In this document: in pieces, positions 48,078 to 58,060 of the stretch
Numbering within the stretch: the first letter of the stretch is position 1
How the letters are laid out: the number at the start of each line of letters is the position of its first letter
Source: Symbiodinium natans
Taxonomy: Eukaryota; Sar; Dinophyceae; Suessiales; Symbiodiniaceae
Length of the DNA: 64,000 bases
NCBI GenBank assembly: GCA_905221605.1
Contig: CAJNDS010000335.1
Location: forward strand, 902,079 to 966,078
Reading direction: 5' to 3'
The notes under the pieces: model-generated
Database searches by the model: none
Seen by the model: the letters and a program-made list of their open reading frames with translations, nothing else
What the model was told of the DNA's origin: nothing
Position numbers and translations under genes: made by a program

Positions 48078-48297
48078 TACTTGAAGGTTCCGGTACTATG
48101 ACGCAATTAGAACTGTACTGATAGCCCAATTATAGCCATAATCGGGATTTTAAGGGGCTTCATAAGTGGGATATACGTAACTTACACCCTAAACCCTAAA
48201 CCCTAAACCCGAAACCCGAAACCCTCAACCGCACCCAGGTATAGTTCTCGGGTGATGTGGTTATACTTGGATTAGAAGAACCATGGACCTCCAAGTC
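48078..48297. mobile_element. MITE family B split by a telomeric tract
   Basis: TACTTGAAGGTTCCGGTAC at the left and GAACCATGGACCTCCAAG at the right are the family B ends. Bases 48184-48229 are CCCTAAA, CCCGAAA and CCCTCAA units that begin after ACTTAC. Confidence 0.8.
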
Positions 48298-48298
48298 A

Positions 48299-48370
48299 GC
48301 AAACCCTAAACCCTAAACCCTAAACCCTAAACCCTAAACCCTAAACCCTAAACCCTAAACCCTAAACCCC
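48299..48370. repeat. CCCTAAA array
   Basis: Ten perfect heptamers ending in a C-run. Confidence 0.96.
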
Positions 48371-48418
48371 CCCCCAAACCCCTAAACCCTACGCCCTCAA
48401 GCCGTCAACAGCCAGGAG

Positions 48419-48475
48419 GCTCTCCTCCTCGCCCGGCGCGCCGGGAATCCCTCGCTGGGACCCCAGAAGCAGTAG
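48419..48475 (+). CDS. Possible terminal exon
   Basis: GCCAGGAG precedes. The frame reads ALLLARRAGNPSLGPQKQ and ends at TAG. No telomeric unit inside. Confidence 0.38.
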   Translation, partial: ALLLARRAGNPSLGPQKQ

Positions 48476-48489
48476 ATTTTGAGGGCTGA

Positions 48490-48615
48490 GCCTAAACCCT
48501 AAACCGTGTAAACCCTAAACCCTAAACCCTACAAACCCTAAACCCTGAACCTCTGAACCCTAAACCCTAAACCCTAAACCCTAAACCCTAAACCCTAAGC
48601 CCTATACCCTACACC
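48490..48615. repeat. CCCTAAA tract
   Basis: Heptamers with CTACAAAC and CCTCTGAA interruptions. Confidence 0.9.
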
Positions 48616-48666
48616 CCAAAACCCTGACACCCGAAATCCCGACATACCCCAAGCCCTCAAACATAG

Positions 48667-48769
48667 CTTCCATTTGCTTAAGAACCCCCCAAAAGAATAA
48701 CAAAAAGATTCTTCCTTATAAGGGTCAGATAGGGATTTTGTTTTGTGGGGGTTCTTAAGCACATGGTAG
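48667..48769. mobile_element. Palindromic element G, singleton
   Basis: CTTCCATTTGCTTAAGAACC at the left and GGTTCTTAAGCACATGGTAG at the right are inverted; the inner CCCCAAAAG/TTTTGTGGGG also pairs. About 103 bases. Confidence 0.65.
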
Positions 48770-48835
48770 ATAGGGTTCAGGGTTTAGGGTTCTAGTGGCG
48801 GAAGCCATGGGGTACAACGAAGGGTTGAGGGTTGG

Positions 48836-49135
48836 GGGGGGGGGGGGGGGGGCATATAGGCCCTAAGTTGACAAACCCTAAACCCTGAGGTTTAGGGTTT
48901 AGGGTTTAGGGTTTAGGGTTTAGTGTTTAGGGTTTAGGGTTTAGGAGCGGCTTGGGGCTGACCGGCTTGTCTGCTTGTAGGATCAGGCATCCAACCCCGA
49001 ACACCGTTAAACCCTAAGCCCCAAAACCCTAAACCTCACAACCCTAAACCCTAAACCTCACAACCCTAAACCCTAAACCCTAAACCCTAAACCCTAAACC
49101 CTAAACCCTAAACCCTAAACCCTAAACCCTGAGCC
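48836..49135. repeat. G-run, TTTAGGG tract, CCCTAAA array
   Basis: G(16) at 48836-48852, TTTAGGG 48890-48946, a short unique piece, then CCCTAAA with CCTCACAA variants to 49130. Confidence 0.92.
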
Positions 49136-49160
49136 CTCCCCAATCTACAAACCCTAAACT

Positions 49161-49296
49161 CTAAGGGTAGTTACATGGGGTCTTAAAAGATAGCCCCTTA
49201 CCCCCTGTAAAGGGTTCTGATGGGGCCCTGGGGGTTGTGTATGAGGGGTACATAAGGGGTCCCCTTCTAGGGGCGGGACCATGTAGCTACCCTAAG
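49161..49296. mobile_element. MITE family D, complete
   Basis: CTAAGGGTAGTTACATGG at the left and CCATGTAGCTACCCTAAG at the right are inverted. The interior has CCCCTTACCCCCTGTAAAGG. Confidence 0.8.
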
Positions 49297-49319
49297 ATAA
49301 ACCCCCCAAAGCCCTAAAC

Positions 49320-49412
49320 TGTAAACCCCAAACCCTGAACCCTAAACCCTAAACCCTAAACCCTAAACCCTAAACCCTGAACCCTAAACCCTAAACCCTA
49401 AACCTGAAGATA
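49320..49412. repeat. CCCTAAA array
   Basis: About twelve heptamers with CCCTGAA variants. Confidence 0.95.
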
Positions 49413-50470
49413 ACCCCCCCCCCAAAAAAAAAAATGACAAAGGAAAAAATAGAAGTAAAACAAAAACACCTTTAGACCCCGGAACCCCAGGGCCCAGCAC
49501 CCGAAACTGCCAGGTGCTTGGCGAACGGGCTGCATGCTGCAGCCATGGTTTCGACCTTGGTGTGGGGGTTTAGGGTTTAGGGTTTCGGGTTTAGGGTTTA
49601 GGGTTTAGGGTCTAGGGTTACAGGGTTCAGGGTTTAGGGTTCAGGGTTTAAAGTTACATTTACAAAAGGGCTTGGGCTTCAGGGGTTGATGAGCCATGGG
49701 GATTAAGAGTCCCTTGAACGGTGAATCCTCACTAGGAATTCGAAGCTGCCTTATGGGTAGTCATGGGACGTTTATTCACATGTCTCCGTTCTCCCTCTTT
49801 CTACCTTTTTTGATGCTCAAGCCCAAGCCCGAAACCCCGAACGATCCCAAGCGCACAACACAACAGTCCTTTCCGCACTTTAAGAAGCTCGTTTGACTAA
49901 GCAAGTCTACTTAGTATCCCCTAGAAACCCAGTTGTAATTCCCCATAGCTCACCTTACTTAGCCTACTTACTACGTCGAAAGGGCTTCAAGTAGGGCGTA
50001 GGGTCCTAAACTCGAAGCCCTGAGTTTAGGGTTCAGGAACCTGAGCGAGGCCTCGTGGGTTTAGGGTTTAGGGTTTAGGGTTTAGGGCTTAGGGTTTAGG
50101 GTTTAGAGTTCAGGACAGTTCTTCAAACGATAACAGGGGCCCTCAAGTTAGTTAAAGAAGACGCCTGGCTGAGCCGAGGGGGGGGGGGGGCCGAGTAAAC
50201 CAAGCCCCGTGGAAGTCCTGCAACCTTCTTAAACTCTCAGTCCTAAGGCCTGAACCCCCCAAAACCCTAAACACTACATCCTAAACCCTAAACCCCAAAC
50301 CACAAACCCCAAACCCCAAACCCTAAACCCCAAACCCTATACCCTAAACCCTAAACCTCCTCCAAAAAGCGTCTGGGCATCAGAACCCCCCCAAAAGTGA
50401 GGCCTCTTAGAGAGCCGGAAGCCCATGCCATGAAGCACAGCAGATGAGCACATTCCGCCAACCCCTAAAC
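49413..50470. other. Mixed unique and telomeric sequence; one weak open frame
   Basis: A unique piece (49490-49562) between CCCTAAA and TTTAGGG could hold a short exon, but two frames compete. A + frame at 49696-49896 (NGESSLGIRSCLMGSHGTFI) is open for 66 codons and ends TGA without splice support. TTTAGGG at 50058-50110 and CCCTAAA-type units at 50255-50360 follow; a G(13) run lies near 50179. Confidence 0.4.
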
Positions 50471-50472
50471 CG

Positions 50473-50572
50473 CTTTAGGGTTTAGGGTTTAGGGTTTAGG
50501 GTTTAGGGTTTAGGGTTTAGGGTTTAGGGTTTAGGGTTTAGGGTTTAGGGTTTAGGGTTTAGGGTTTAGGGC
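50473..50572. repeat. TTTAGGG array
   Basis: About fourteen perfect heptamers. Confidence 0.97.
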
Positions 50573-50591
50573 AACCCTCAACCCTGCACAG

Positions 50592-50662
50592 AGGTGCAGC
50601 TGCAGCGAGGGAACTACGAGAACGCGCTGCAGCGGCTTGGCTGTTGGCTGTTGCGGCCTAGC
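50592..50662 (+). CDS. Exon-like island, possibly TPR-like
   Basis: TGCACAG precedes. One frame reads VQLQRGNYENALQRLGCW, with GNYENALQRL typical of a tetratricopeptide helix. Another open frame (ARELRERAAAAWLLAVA) ends at TAG. This island has TTTAGGG upstream, against the usual order. Confidence 0.35.
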
Positions 50663-50978
50663 TCCTTAAACCCTAAACCCCTGAACCCTCATCCCCTTAA
50701 ACCCTCAAGCCCTCACGTGGTAAACCCTTAACCCCTTCCACCCCCTAACCCGAAACCCCTCAACCTCTTACCCGAAACCCTGGGGGTTTTTGAGCTCCGG
50801 CCCGCAGCCGCATAGCCTCAAGGCCAAACAGCATCTCATGGAATTTAGGGGAGTTCCTGTTGCCGGGTTTCGGGTTGGGTGTTTAGGGATTATAGGGATA
50901 AGGGTTTACCCCTAAACTCTCAACCCGAAATCCTAGGCTTGAGGGTAGAGGGTTGAAAGCTTCTACCTCCTCCACTGA

Positions 50979-51074
50979 AGTCACTTATACGCCCTTTGAG
51001 TTCCCTGGTATGGTAAAAATTGGGCTATAAGTACAGTTCTAATTGGGTTATTAAGTACCACGAACCTCCAAGTA
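50979..51074. mobile_element. MITE family B, right arm intact
   Basis: CACTTATACGCCCTTTGAG and TTATTAAGTACCACGAACCT then CCAAGTA. The left end is lost. It lies about 200 bases upstream of the Ubl-ankyrin start codon. Confidence 0.75.
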
Positions 51075-51275
51075 GTTTAGGGTTCTCACCCCTAAACCAG
51101 AGGGTTCGGGTTGCGGGTCGCTGCTGAATGCCCGAAGTAGCCAGACACTCCAAATACGCCTTGGTTACGAAGTATTCCTTAAGCCATATAAGAACCCTAG
51201 GAACCCTCTTACTATAAATGAAGGAATAGTCCCAGGGGTATTGGAGTCTCCGGGGATAGCACACCAAAGCAAGCA

Positions 51276-52312
51276 ATGGTCGAGGGACGGCCGCAGAAGG
51301 TGCTCAATGTTTGGCTGCTGTCTGGGTCGAAGTTGGCGGAGGCTCCCCTGGAAGAGGGCCCGCTCCAAGATGTGGGGGCGTTGAAGATCTTCTTAAAGGA
51401 CTTGTGTGGGCTCCCGCCATTCCTGCAAGTGCTCCTGTACGATCAAGTGCTGTTGGACGACTCCGCCCGGCTAGATGCCTTGCCTGGTCAGGACGTGCAG
51501 CTTGCGTTCGTACCCATCTCTGAACCCACCCAAGGCCAGCGAGCGGAGCTCTACCAAGGACTCTACGAGGCATCCCGGGCAGGCTTTGTGGACGTGTCTC
51601 GCCTGCTGCTGCACGCCCGGGCGGATGCCCGTGACGGGCAAGCAGCCTTGGCGATCCACGAGGCGTCGGAGCGAGGGAATGTGGAGCTCCTGCAGCTACT
51701 GGGTTCCTGTTCAGGAACTTAACAAGAAGTAGCAAGAAGAAGGGAAACCTTTACTTGCCGCATACCCATATTGAGGTTACAGTGTTACAGTCGCATAGTT
51801 TAAGTTCCTTGACCAGCAACCCAGGCTGCTGCTGCAAGCAGCTGCGGACCCATGCCAAGTCCTTGAGAAGCACCGGCGCCGGCGACTGCAGGAGGCGCCG
51901 CTCCTGGCGGCCGCCGACTGCGGCCACGTTGACGTGGCGCGCTTGCTGCTGCACTTCCAGGCAGACCCGAAGGCTTTGAGGGAGGAGTCCGGCTCCAGCA
52001 CGTCGGCCCTCTGCGTCGCAGCCAAGAAGGGGTTCCTGGAGCTGGTGCGCTTGCTGGTGGAGAGCCGGGCGGACGTGGACGACGGGTTCTACACCGGCCG
52101 CGAGCTGCGGAAGACGCCTCTGTCCGTGGCGTGCGAAGAGGGCCACATTGAAGTTGTGTCCTTGCTGCTTGAGGCTCGGGCTGATGTGGAGAAGTGCTCG
52201 CCGCAGAAGGCGGCGAGTCGCCGGAAGCACCTCACGATCATGCAGCTCTTGACCAACCGAGCGGGCGATGTCCCCGCCCCAAGCGCAGCGCGACAGCGGC
52301 AACGGAAAAGGT
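51276..52312 (+). CDS. Ubiquitin-like plus ankyrin-repeat protein
   Basis: Exon one opens at ATG 51276. Residues about 10-75 (LNVWLLSGSKLAEAPL, LKDLCGLPPFLQVLLYDQV) form a ubiquitin-like beta-grasp pattern. Ankyrin repeats follow (SRAGFVDVSRLLLHARAD, ASERGNVELLQLL). The frame then stops at TAA near 51721. A second frame from about 51802 to TGA 52312 continues with DCGHVDVARLLLHFQADP, KKGFLELVRLLVESRADVD and EEGHIEVVSLLLEARADVE and ends in a basic tail. A 100-120 base intron between about 51702 and 51825 is likeliest, but no GT-AG pair restores frame cleanly; an indel is the alternative. Ankyrin proteins bind other proteins; no specific role can be given. No telomeric units inside. Confidence 0.8.
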
Positions 52313-52740
52313 GAGGGGCATTTGAGGTGCCTTGAACTCGTACCCCGAAACCCCTAAACCCCTAACCGCCAGACCCTGAACCTAAGCTCATAAACCCCGA
52401 AACGCGAAACCCTAATCCCCAAACCCCCAAACCCGAAGCCCCCCAAGACCCAACCTGGACCACGCTTCCAAAAAGATCCAGCCTGCCTCCAATGCCTTCT
52501 GAGTGCTGCAACTCTAAACCCTAGGCCGGTTTAGGGTTTACGGTTTAGGGCTTAGGGTTGAGGGTCTGGGGTCTCTTTTGGAGGCGAGCCTTTTTGTGCG
52601 ATGACGGCTTGTGCAGACAAACGACCTTGCATCTTCAGAGTGATATCCCTAAACCCTAAACCCTAAACCCCAAACCCTAAACCCTAAACCCTAAACCCTA
52701 AACCCTAAACCCTAAAAATCATCTCTTGGAACAGCAAAGA
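52313..52740 (+). other. Intergenic sequence with two short terminal-exon-like pieces
   Basis: Around 52455-52504 the frame reads LDHASKKIQPASNAF and stops at TGA. At 52612-52640, after TGTGCAG, it reads TNDLASSE and stops at TGA. Both are too short for confidence. CCCTAAA array at 52648-52715. Confidence 0.35.
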
Positions 52741-52808
52741 GGCCCAAGCCCTGGCGCCTCAAAGTGAACCACATAGAGCTTCCGATGTGTTTTTTGTCCT
52801 GGCGGCCT
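52741..52808 (+). CDS. Possible terminal exon
   Basis: GGAACAG precedes. The frame reads EAQALAPQSEPHRASDVFFV then LAA and TAG. CCCTAAA array upstream. Confidence 0.38.
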
Positions 52809-52829
52809 AGGCTTTGGTAAGGATCAAGC

Positions 52830-52914
52830 CCTTAACTCTAAACCCTAAACCCTAAACCCTAAACCCTAAACCCTAAACCCTAAACCCTAAACCCTAAACC
52901 CTAAACCCTAAATG
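52830..52914. repeat. CCCTAAA array
   Basis: About ten perfect heptamers. Confidence 0.97.
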
Positions 52915-52927
52915 GGTGCTTGCAAAG

Positions 52928-52982
52928 GAAGGCGGAGGCGGCGAGGAGGAAGTACGACGAGCCCCAGCCCCGGCTTTGCGTC
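52928..52982 (+). CDS. Exon-like island, basic helix
   Basis: TGCAAAG precedes and GTAAAA follows. Eighteen codons, KAEAARRKYDEPQPRLCV. CCCTAAA upstream and TTTAGGG downstream. Confidence 0.45.
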
Positions 52983-53002
52983 GTAAAACCTGCAGGTTCT
53001 TG

Positions 53003-54165
53003 GGTTTAGGGTTTAGGGTTTAGGGTTTAGGGTTTAGGGTTTAGGGTTTAGGGTTCAGAGAGTGAAGTGGCTTAAAGGGGTTCCTAGGGTGTTCGGGTCT
53101 TGGGGAATTTGGGTATTCGGGTACTAGGGGTAAGGTTTAAGTAGGGAATGAGGGGATGGGGCTTAAAGGGATTTGGGGTTTTGGGGGCTTTGGGGGTAGG
53201 GTTGAGGGTGTGCGGCTTAGGGCTTAGGGAATGAGCCTCTCATATTGTCCTTTACAGTTTATTTGCAGGGGTGGGGATATCAGGTAGCTAATTCCCTTCA
53301 TTCCCGACTTAGAACCAGTAGGTTCAACCTGATACCTATACCCGAACCCCTAGTACCCCCTAGGACCCCTTCGGGGGCTTAGGATTAAAGGCGGGTTTGG
53401 GAAAGCTCAGGCTTTTCTAGGGGCTTCAGGACATTTGATGTTTAGAGAAGATCTTCGGCTTTGAGCAGCTTTCTTTTTCAGGGTTGCATAGGTTCGAAGT
53501 GCGTTTTGAACTTTTGGGAAGTTGAAGAGTTCAAGCCTGCTGGATGTGTGTTGTAAGTGATGTGTGAGATGAGGTCATGGGTTGTCAAGGTTCAAGGGTT
53601 TTCCAAAGGCTCTGAACCCTCAACTCGACACCCTACTGCAAGCCTTCTTGTGGTTGTTGTAGCTTTCGTTTGGGTTTAGGGTTCAGGGTTCAGGGTTTAG
53701 AGTTTAGGGTTTTGGGTTTAGGGTTTAGGGTTTAGGGTTTGGGGTTTAGGGCTTTAGGGTTTTCCCTTGGCTCGTGGCGCAGGTCTAGGTTTCTGTCGCC
53801 TGGGTTTGGCCGTCAGGGTTGCAGTATTTCGCAAACATGGCTTGGGAAATCCTCCCTGCCCTCCCTTAAGGCGGTTTAGTAATTAAGGGTTTTGGCATCG
53901 TTCATGAGCAAATGGGTTTAGGGTTTAGGGTTTAGGGTTTAGGGTTTAGGGTTTAGGGTTTAGGGTTTAGGGTTTAGGGTTTTCAGCCTCAACCCTGGAA
54001 GCCCTGAACCCGGAGAGCCCTAGGAGACCGAATTGCCCTAAGCGCCCGAAAAGCCCTCGAAGCCCGAAACTTAGGGAAGCTCCGGGAGCCTTAGGGACTT
54101 TTGGGGAGTGTGAGGGAGCTTTGGGTTACATGCCCCCCTTAGAACCCACCTCCCTTAGCTCGATA
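53003..54165. other. TTTAGGG tracts and unique sequence; no gene seen
   Basis: TTTAGGG at 53003-53055, 53672-53755 and 53914-53980. Between them is single-copy sequence, including an imperfect GATATCAGGTAG/CTGATACC inverted pair near 53277-53328. No splice-bounded frame. Confidence 0.6.
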
Positions 54166-54258
54166 AGAGACCCTAAACCCTAAACCCTAAACCCTAAACC
54201 CTAAACCCTAAACCCTAAAACCTAAACCTCTCTTTCATATACAATTTAAATGTTAAGC

Positions 54259-54471
54259 AGTTATCGGGGCAAGGTCATTTTTTTTACTGGGCAAGGTAGT
54301 TTTTTTGCTGGGCAAGGTCATTTTTTACTGGGCAAGGTCATTTCTTTACTGGGCAAGGTCCTTTTTTTTACTGGGCAAGGTCATTTTTTTACTGGGCAAG
54401 GTGATTTTTTTTTTTTAACTGGGCAAGGTCATTACTGGGCAAAGTCATTTGTTTACTGGGCAAGGTCGTTC
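54259..54471. repeat. Minisatellite of about 20 bp, ten copies
   Basis: Units of GGGCAAGGTCATTTTTTTAC with variable T-run length. The CAAGGTCA core is shared with the hairpin at 47373-47513. An open frame through it is a repeat artefact. Confidence 0.9.
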
Positions 54472-54580
54472 CATGAGTGAAATATTTTCTTAATGTTGTG
54501 GGATTCTTTGGGCGGGTGGGTATTTTTCTGGAGCAATTTCTTGACTAGTGAATGCTTGGACTGGAGATGCTGAACCCTAA
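54472..54580. other. Tail sequence shared with two other sites
   Basis: GTTGTGGGATTCTTTGGGCG here matches GTTCTGGGATTCTCTGGGTG near 62489. GTGAATGCTTGGACTGGAGA then TGCTGAACCCTAA matches 47730-47770. All three run directly into telomeric units. Confidence 0.7.
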
Positions 54581-54860
54581 ACCTTAAACCCTAAACCCTA
54601 GACCCTAAACCCTAAACGCTAAACCCTAAACCCTAAACCCTAAACCCTAAACCCTAAACCCTAAACCCTAAACCCAAAACCCTAAACCCTAAACCCTAAA
54701 CCCTAAACCCTCCCTAAACCCTAAACCCTAAACCCTAAACCCTAAACCCTAAACTAAACCCCCTAAACCCTAAACCCTAAACCCTAAACCCCCTAAACCC
54801 TGAACCCTGAACCCTGAACCCTAAACCCTAAACCCTAAACCCCAAACCCTAAACCCTGAG
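54570..54860. repeat. CCCTAAA array
   Basis: About forty heptamers with CCCTCCCTAAA and CTAAACCCC junction slips. Confidence 0.96.
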
Positions 54861-54905
54861 CAAGCCTGAAATATCTTCTTTCGGATCCTGCTTTTGGCTT
54901 CCCAG

Positions 54906-55868
54906 GGCCAAGGAGTTCGACGGGATACTCGACGTGCTTTTCCTGCTGGTGACCATCCACTTCCAGAAGAGGCTCCTTTGCCTAAACCCTAAACCCTGAA
55001 CCCTGAACCCTAAACCCTAAACCCTAAACCTAAACTAAACCCTCTAAACTAAACCCTAAACCCTACTAACCCTAAAGCTAAACCCAAACCCTAAACCCTA
55101 AACCCTAAAAACTAAAACCTAAACCCTAAACCTCTAAAACCTAAGCCCTAAACCCCAAACCCCCACCCCTAAAGTCTGCCGCCAGGTCCTGGGAGCCAGC
55201 GCTCGCCGCTGCCGAAGACTCGATTCGGCTGGCGCAGCAGATGGGGAGCAGGCGCTGTGCGAGTAGGAGGGTGTAGGGTTTAAGGTTTAGGGTTTAGGGT
55301 TGAGGGTTTAGGGGTTGGGGCTGAGGGTTTCGGGTTTCGGAGCTTAGGGGTTTTTAGGGTTCAGGGTCTAGGGCTTAGGGCTTATCTCTTTTGAGTGGTT
55401 CAGGATTTAGAGCTTACTCCCCGACCCCAAACCCTTCACCTCTAAGGCGTAGGAGTTTAAGGGGTCCAGGTCTCAGGGTTTTGGGGTTGTGAGTTTGGCA
55501 CTCCCGAAACCACCTGCGCCCCAACTGACGCGTTGTGTAGTTCAGCTTCAGCGAAAGACGAAACAGACGTTCAGCATGTCAAGGCAGGGCTTAGGGTTTA
55601 GGGTTTAGGGTTTGGGGCTTAGGGCTTAGGGTTTAGGGTTTAGGATTTGTTGAGCACAGCGCTCACCTCAAAGTTAGCTACCCAAAGCCCGAAAAACCTC
55701 CCAAGACCCCAAGCAAGAAGGACCAAACTCAACTCAGCGCACTTTCCTGCGGCGCGCGCTTTGTAAGGTGGGCGCACTCCGGCGCATGCAGTCGTTGCAA
55801 GGGCCTAATATCTCCACCAGAGGCAAGAACGTGGCGAACTTTCTGGCGATGAGCTCGATGTACATAGG
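54906..55868 (+). CDS. Candidate three-exon segment, TPR-like
   Basis: 54906-54971 follows TTCCCAG, reads AKEFDGILDVLFLLVTIHFQ and ends at a GC donor (GCTCCT). 55186-55270 follows CGCCAG, reads SWEPALAAAEDSIRLAQQMG and ends before GTGTAG. 55792-55868 follows CATGCAG, reads SLQGPNISTRGKNVANFLAM and ends before GTTTAG. Phases fit at both junctions (2 to a one-base start, then 0 to 0). The middle exon resembles TPR helices. The intron at 54972-55185 is mostly CCCTAAA; the second carries TTTAGGG and unique sequence. Product unknown. Confidence 0.45.
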
Positions 55869-56385
55869 GTTTAGGGTTTAGGGTTTAGGGTTTAGGGTTT
55901 CGGGTTGAGAGTGTGTTCTGCATGCCCTAAGAAACCTCAGGCCCGCCCCCCTAAACCCCAAACCCAGACGCCAAACCCTGAACTCGGTTTAGGGTTTAGG
56001 GTTTAGGGTTTAGGGTTTAGGGTTTTGGGTTTTTAGGGTTTAGGGTCCAAAAACCGAACCCGCCAGACCCTAAACCCCTAACCTCGAACCCATAAACCCC
56101 GGAACCCAAAGCCCCAGACCCTTTGGCCCTTTTCTTATTCTTGGTTCCTTGTAAAGGGACCAACCCTGCGCAAAAGGGTACCCAAACCATGGTTTGGTTG
56201 CGGGGCTACCGAGCAATCCTAAGCCCTAAGCCCTAAGCCCTATGCCCTAAGCCTTAACCCCTAAACCTTAAACCCTAAACCCCTAACCCCTAACCCCTAA
56301 ACACTAAACCCCAAACCCTAAACCCTAAACCCAAAACCCTGAACCCTAAACACTAAGCCCTAAACCCTAAACCCTAATCTGCCAG
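55869..56385. repeat. TTTAGGG tracts, unique spacer, CCCTAAA tracts
   Basis: TTTAGGG 55866-55905 and 55985-56045, single-copy sequence, then CCCTAAG and CCCTAAA units 56218-56377. Confidence 0.9.
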
Positions 56386-57097
56386 CTCACGAGGATGGCG
56401 GAAGACTGCGCCTGGACAGCCTTCAACGAGATCAAGCAGGCTCTTTTGGGGCTCTCAGGGCCTTTTTGGGGCTTTTTTTGTTGGGTTTAGGGTTTAGGGT
56501 TCAGGGTTCAGGGTTTAGGGTTTAGGGTTTGGGGTTTAGGGTTTAGGGAAGGGTTTAGGGCTTGGAGTTTAGGGTTTCGGGTTGGGGGGATTTTAGGGCA
56601 TTTCGTTTTTGGCGCGTTTCGGGCTAATTCAGGCCTTTTTCGGGGCCTGCTCGGGCTTGGCCAGGGGGTTTTAGTTTTGAAGTTCTCTTTCTTTTGTGAA
56701 GGGAGGGCTTCCCTTAAAAAGTATTGAACCCTCTAGGCCAAGTGCCTCCATCCCAACCAGAGCTCCTCCCGCGCTGCACCCTTATGTCGGCCCCCCCCCC
56801 TCCCCCCCGACACCTGGAGGGAACGAGTGAAGAGCCCCTTTGGCTCATTTTTTCGGGGGAGGGGGGGTCATTTAAGCCCTAAACCCCAAACCCTAACCCT
56901 AAACCCTAAACCCTAAACCCTAAACCCTAAACCCTAAACCCTAAACCCTAAACCCTAAACCCTAAACCCTAAACCCTAAACCATAAACCCTAATAAACCC
57001 CCAGGCCATAGAGGAAGCGCAGCGCCAGCGCACAGCGCCGCAACTCGCTAGCAGCTACTTGTGCCGAGGGCAGCCGCCCTCGCAGCCAAATTTGCAG
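56386..57097 (+). CDS. Candidate two-exon segment
   Basis: 56386-56439 follows CTGCCAG, reads LTRMAEDCAWTAFNEIKQ and ends at a GC donor (GCTCTT). 57005-57097 follows CCCCCAG, reads AIEEAQRQRTAPQLASSYLC and then QPPSQPNLQ before GTGGTG. Both are phase 0 to 0. The 565-base intron contains TTTAGGG at 56483-56560 and CCCTAAA at 56880-56995, in that order. Helical, glutamine-rich; unknown product. Confidence 0.48.
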
Positions 57098-57116
57098 GTG
57101 GTGGGTCCCTCTCCAG

Positions 57117-57210
57117 GGTTTAGGGTGTTTAGGGTTTAGGGTTTGGGGTTTAGGGTTTAGGGTTTAGGGTTTAGGGTTTAGGGTTTAGGGTTTAGGGCTT
57201 AGGGCAGTTC
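57117..57210. repeat. TTTAGGG array
   Basis: About thirteen heptamers starting shortly after the GTGGTG donor. Confidence 0.96.
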
Positions 57211-57288
57211 TCAAAGTGATATTTGGGGCCCTTTGCTAGGGAGGGTTTGTCTCTGCACTCTTGGGGCCGTAGGGCCGACTGGTTTCTT

Positions 57289-57421
57289 CGGGTCGCTACA
57301 TGGTCCCTTAGTATGGGCCCTGAAAAGGGGACCCCTCCCGATAATTCCCAAGGGACCATACTTCAGAACCCTTTGAAGGAGGTAAGGGACCATATTGACG
57401 GCCCATGTATAGCTACCCTTA
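57289..57421. mobile_element. MITE family D, complete
   Basis: GGTCGCTACATGGTCCCTTA at the left and ATGTATAGCTACCCTTAG at the right are inverted. The interior carries CAGAACCCTTTGAAGGAGG, shared with the copy at 61677-61907. Confidence 0.8.
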
Positions 57422-57529
57422 GACATTTTTTTCTCATACATTGCGTGCTGACCCGTGCGCAACCTTGCCAAGCGAACGCGCAGCCCAACCCCCCAAAGTA
57501 CCCTAAACCCCTAACTACCCTAAATCTAT

Positions 57530-57605
57530 AATTTCCCTAAACCCTAAACCCTAAACCCTAAACCCTAAACCCCAAACCCTAAACCCTAAACCCTAAACCC
57601 TAAAC
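57530..57605. repeat. CCCTAAA array
   Basis: Ten heptamers with one CCCCAAA. Confidence 0.96.
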
Positions 57606-57638
57606 CCGAAGCTTCCAAAGCCCTGGCAAAAAGCCGAG

Positions 57639-57682
57639 GCCCCAAGCCGAGGCGCGGAGTCCCAGCGCTTGTCGTGCTCAGG
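57639..57682 (+). CDS. Exon-like island
   Basis: GCCGAG precedes and GTTTAG follows. The frame reads APSRGAESQRLSCS. Phase 0 start agrees with the end of 57005-57097. Confidence 0.38.
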
Positions 57683-58060
57683 GTTTAGGGTTTAGGGTTT
57701 AGGGTTTAGGGTTTAGGGTTTAGGGTTTAGGGTTTAGGGTTGAGGGTTGAGGGTTTAGGGTTGAGGGTTTAGGGTGTTAGGGTTCAGGGTCCAGAGGGTT
57801 GGGTGCAGGGTGTTTAGGTTGTAGGTTTTAGGGTTCAGGGTTCAGGTAGGGTTTAAGTAGGGTTTGGTGTTGAGGCTTCAGCGACGAGAGTCTGGGAGCT
57901 TGAGTCTTGAAAATATCGGGTTAGGGTTGTGGTTTGAGGGCGAGGGTTGAGGGTTTCAGCGGTGTTTGGGGGGGCGTTTGGAGTTAGGCTTGCGGCTTGC
58001 AAACGTGAGCTGTCCATTAAGGTTTAGGGTTGGGGGTTTAAGGCTTAATGTAGAAGGCTT
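57681..58060. repeat. TTTAGGG array decaying into diverged repeat
   Basis: Clean to about 57740, then TTGAGGG, TTCAGGG and unique sequence to 58060. No gene seen. Confidence 0.85.

Noticed and set aside
54250-54480. 76-codon frame
   Set aside because: It simply reads through the GGGCAAGGTCATTTTTT minisatellite.
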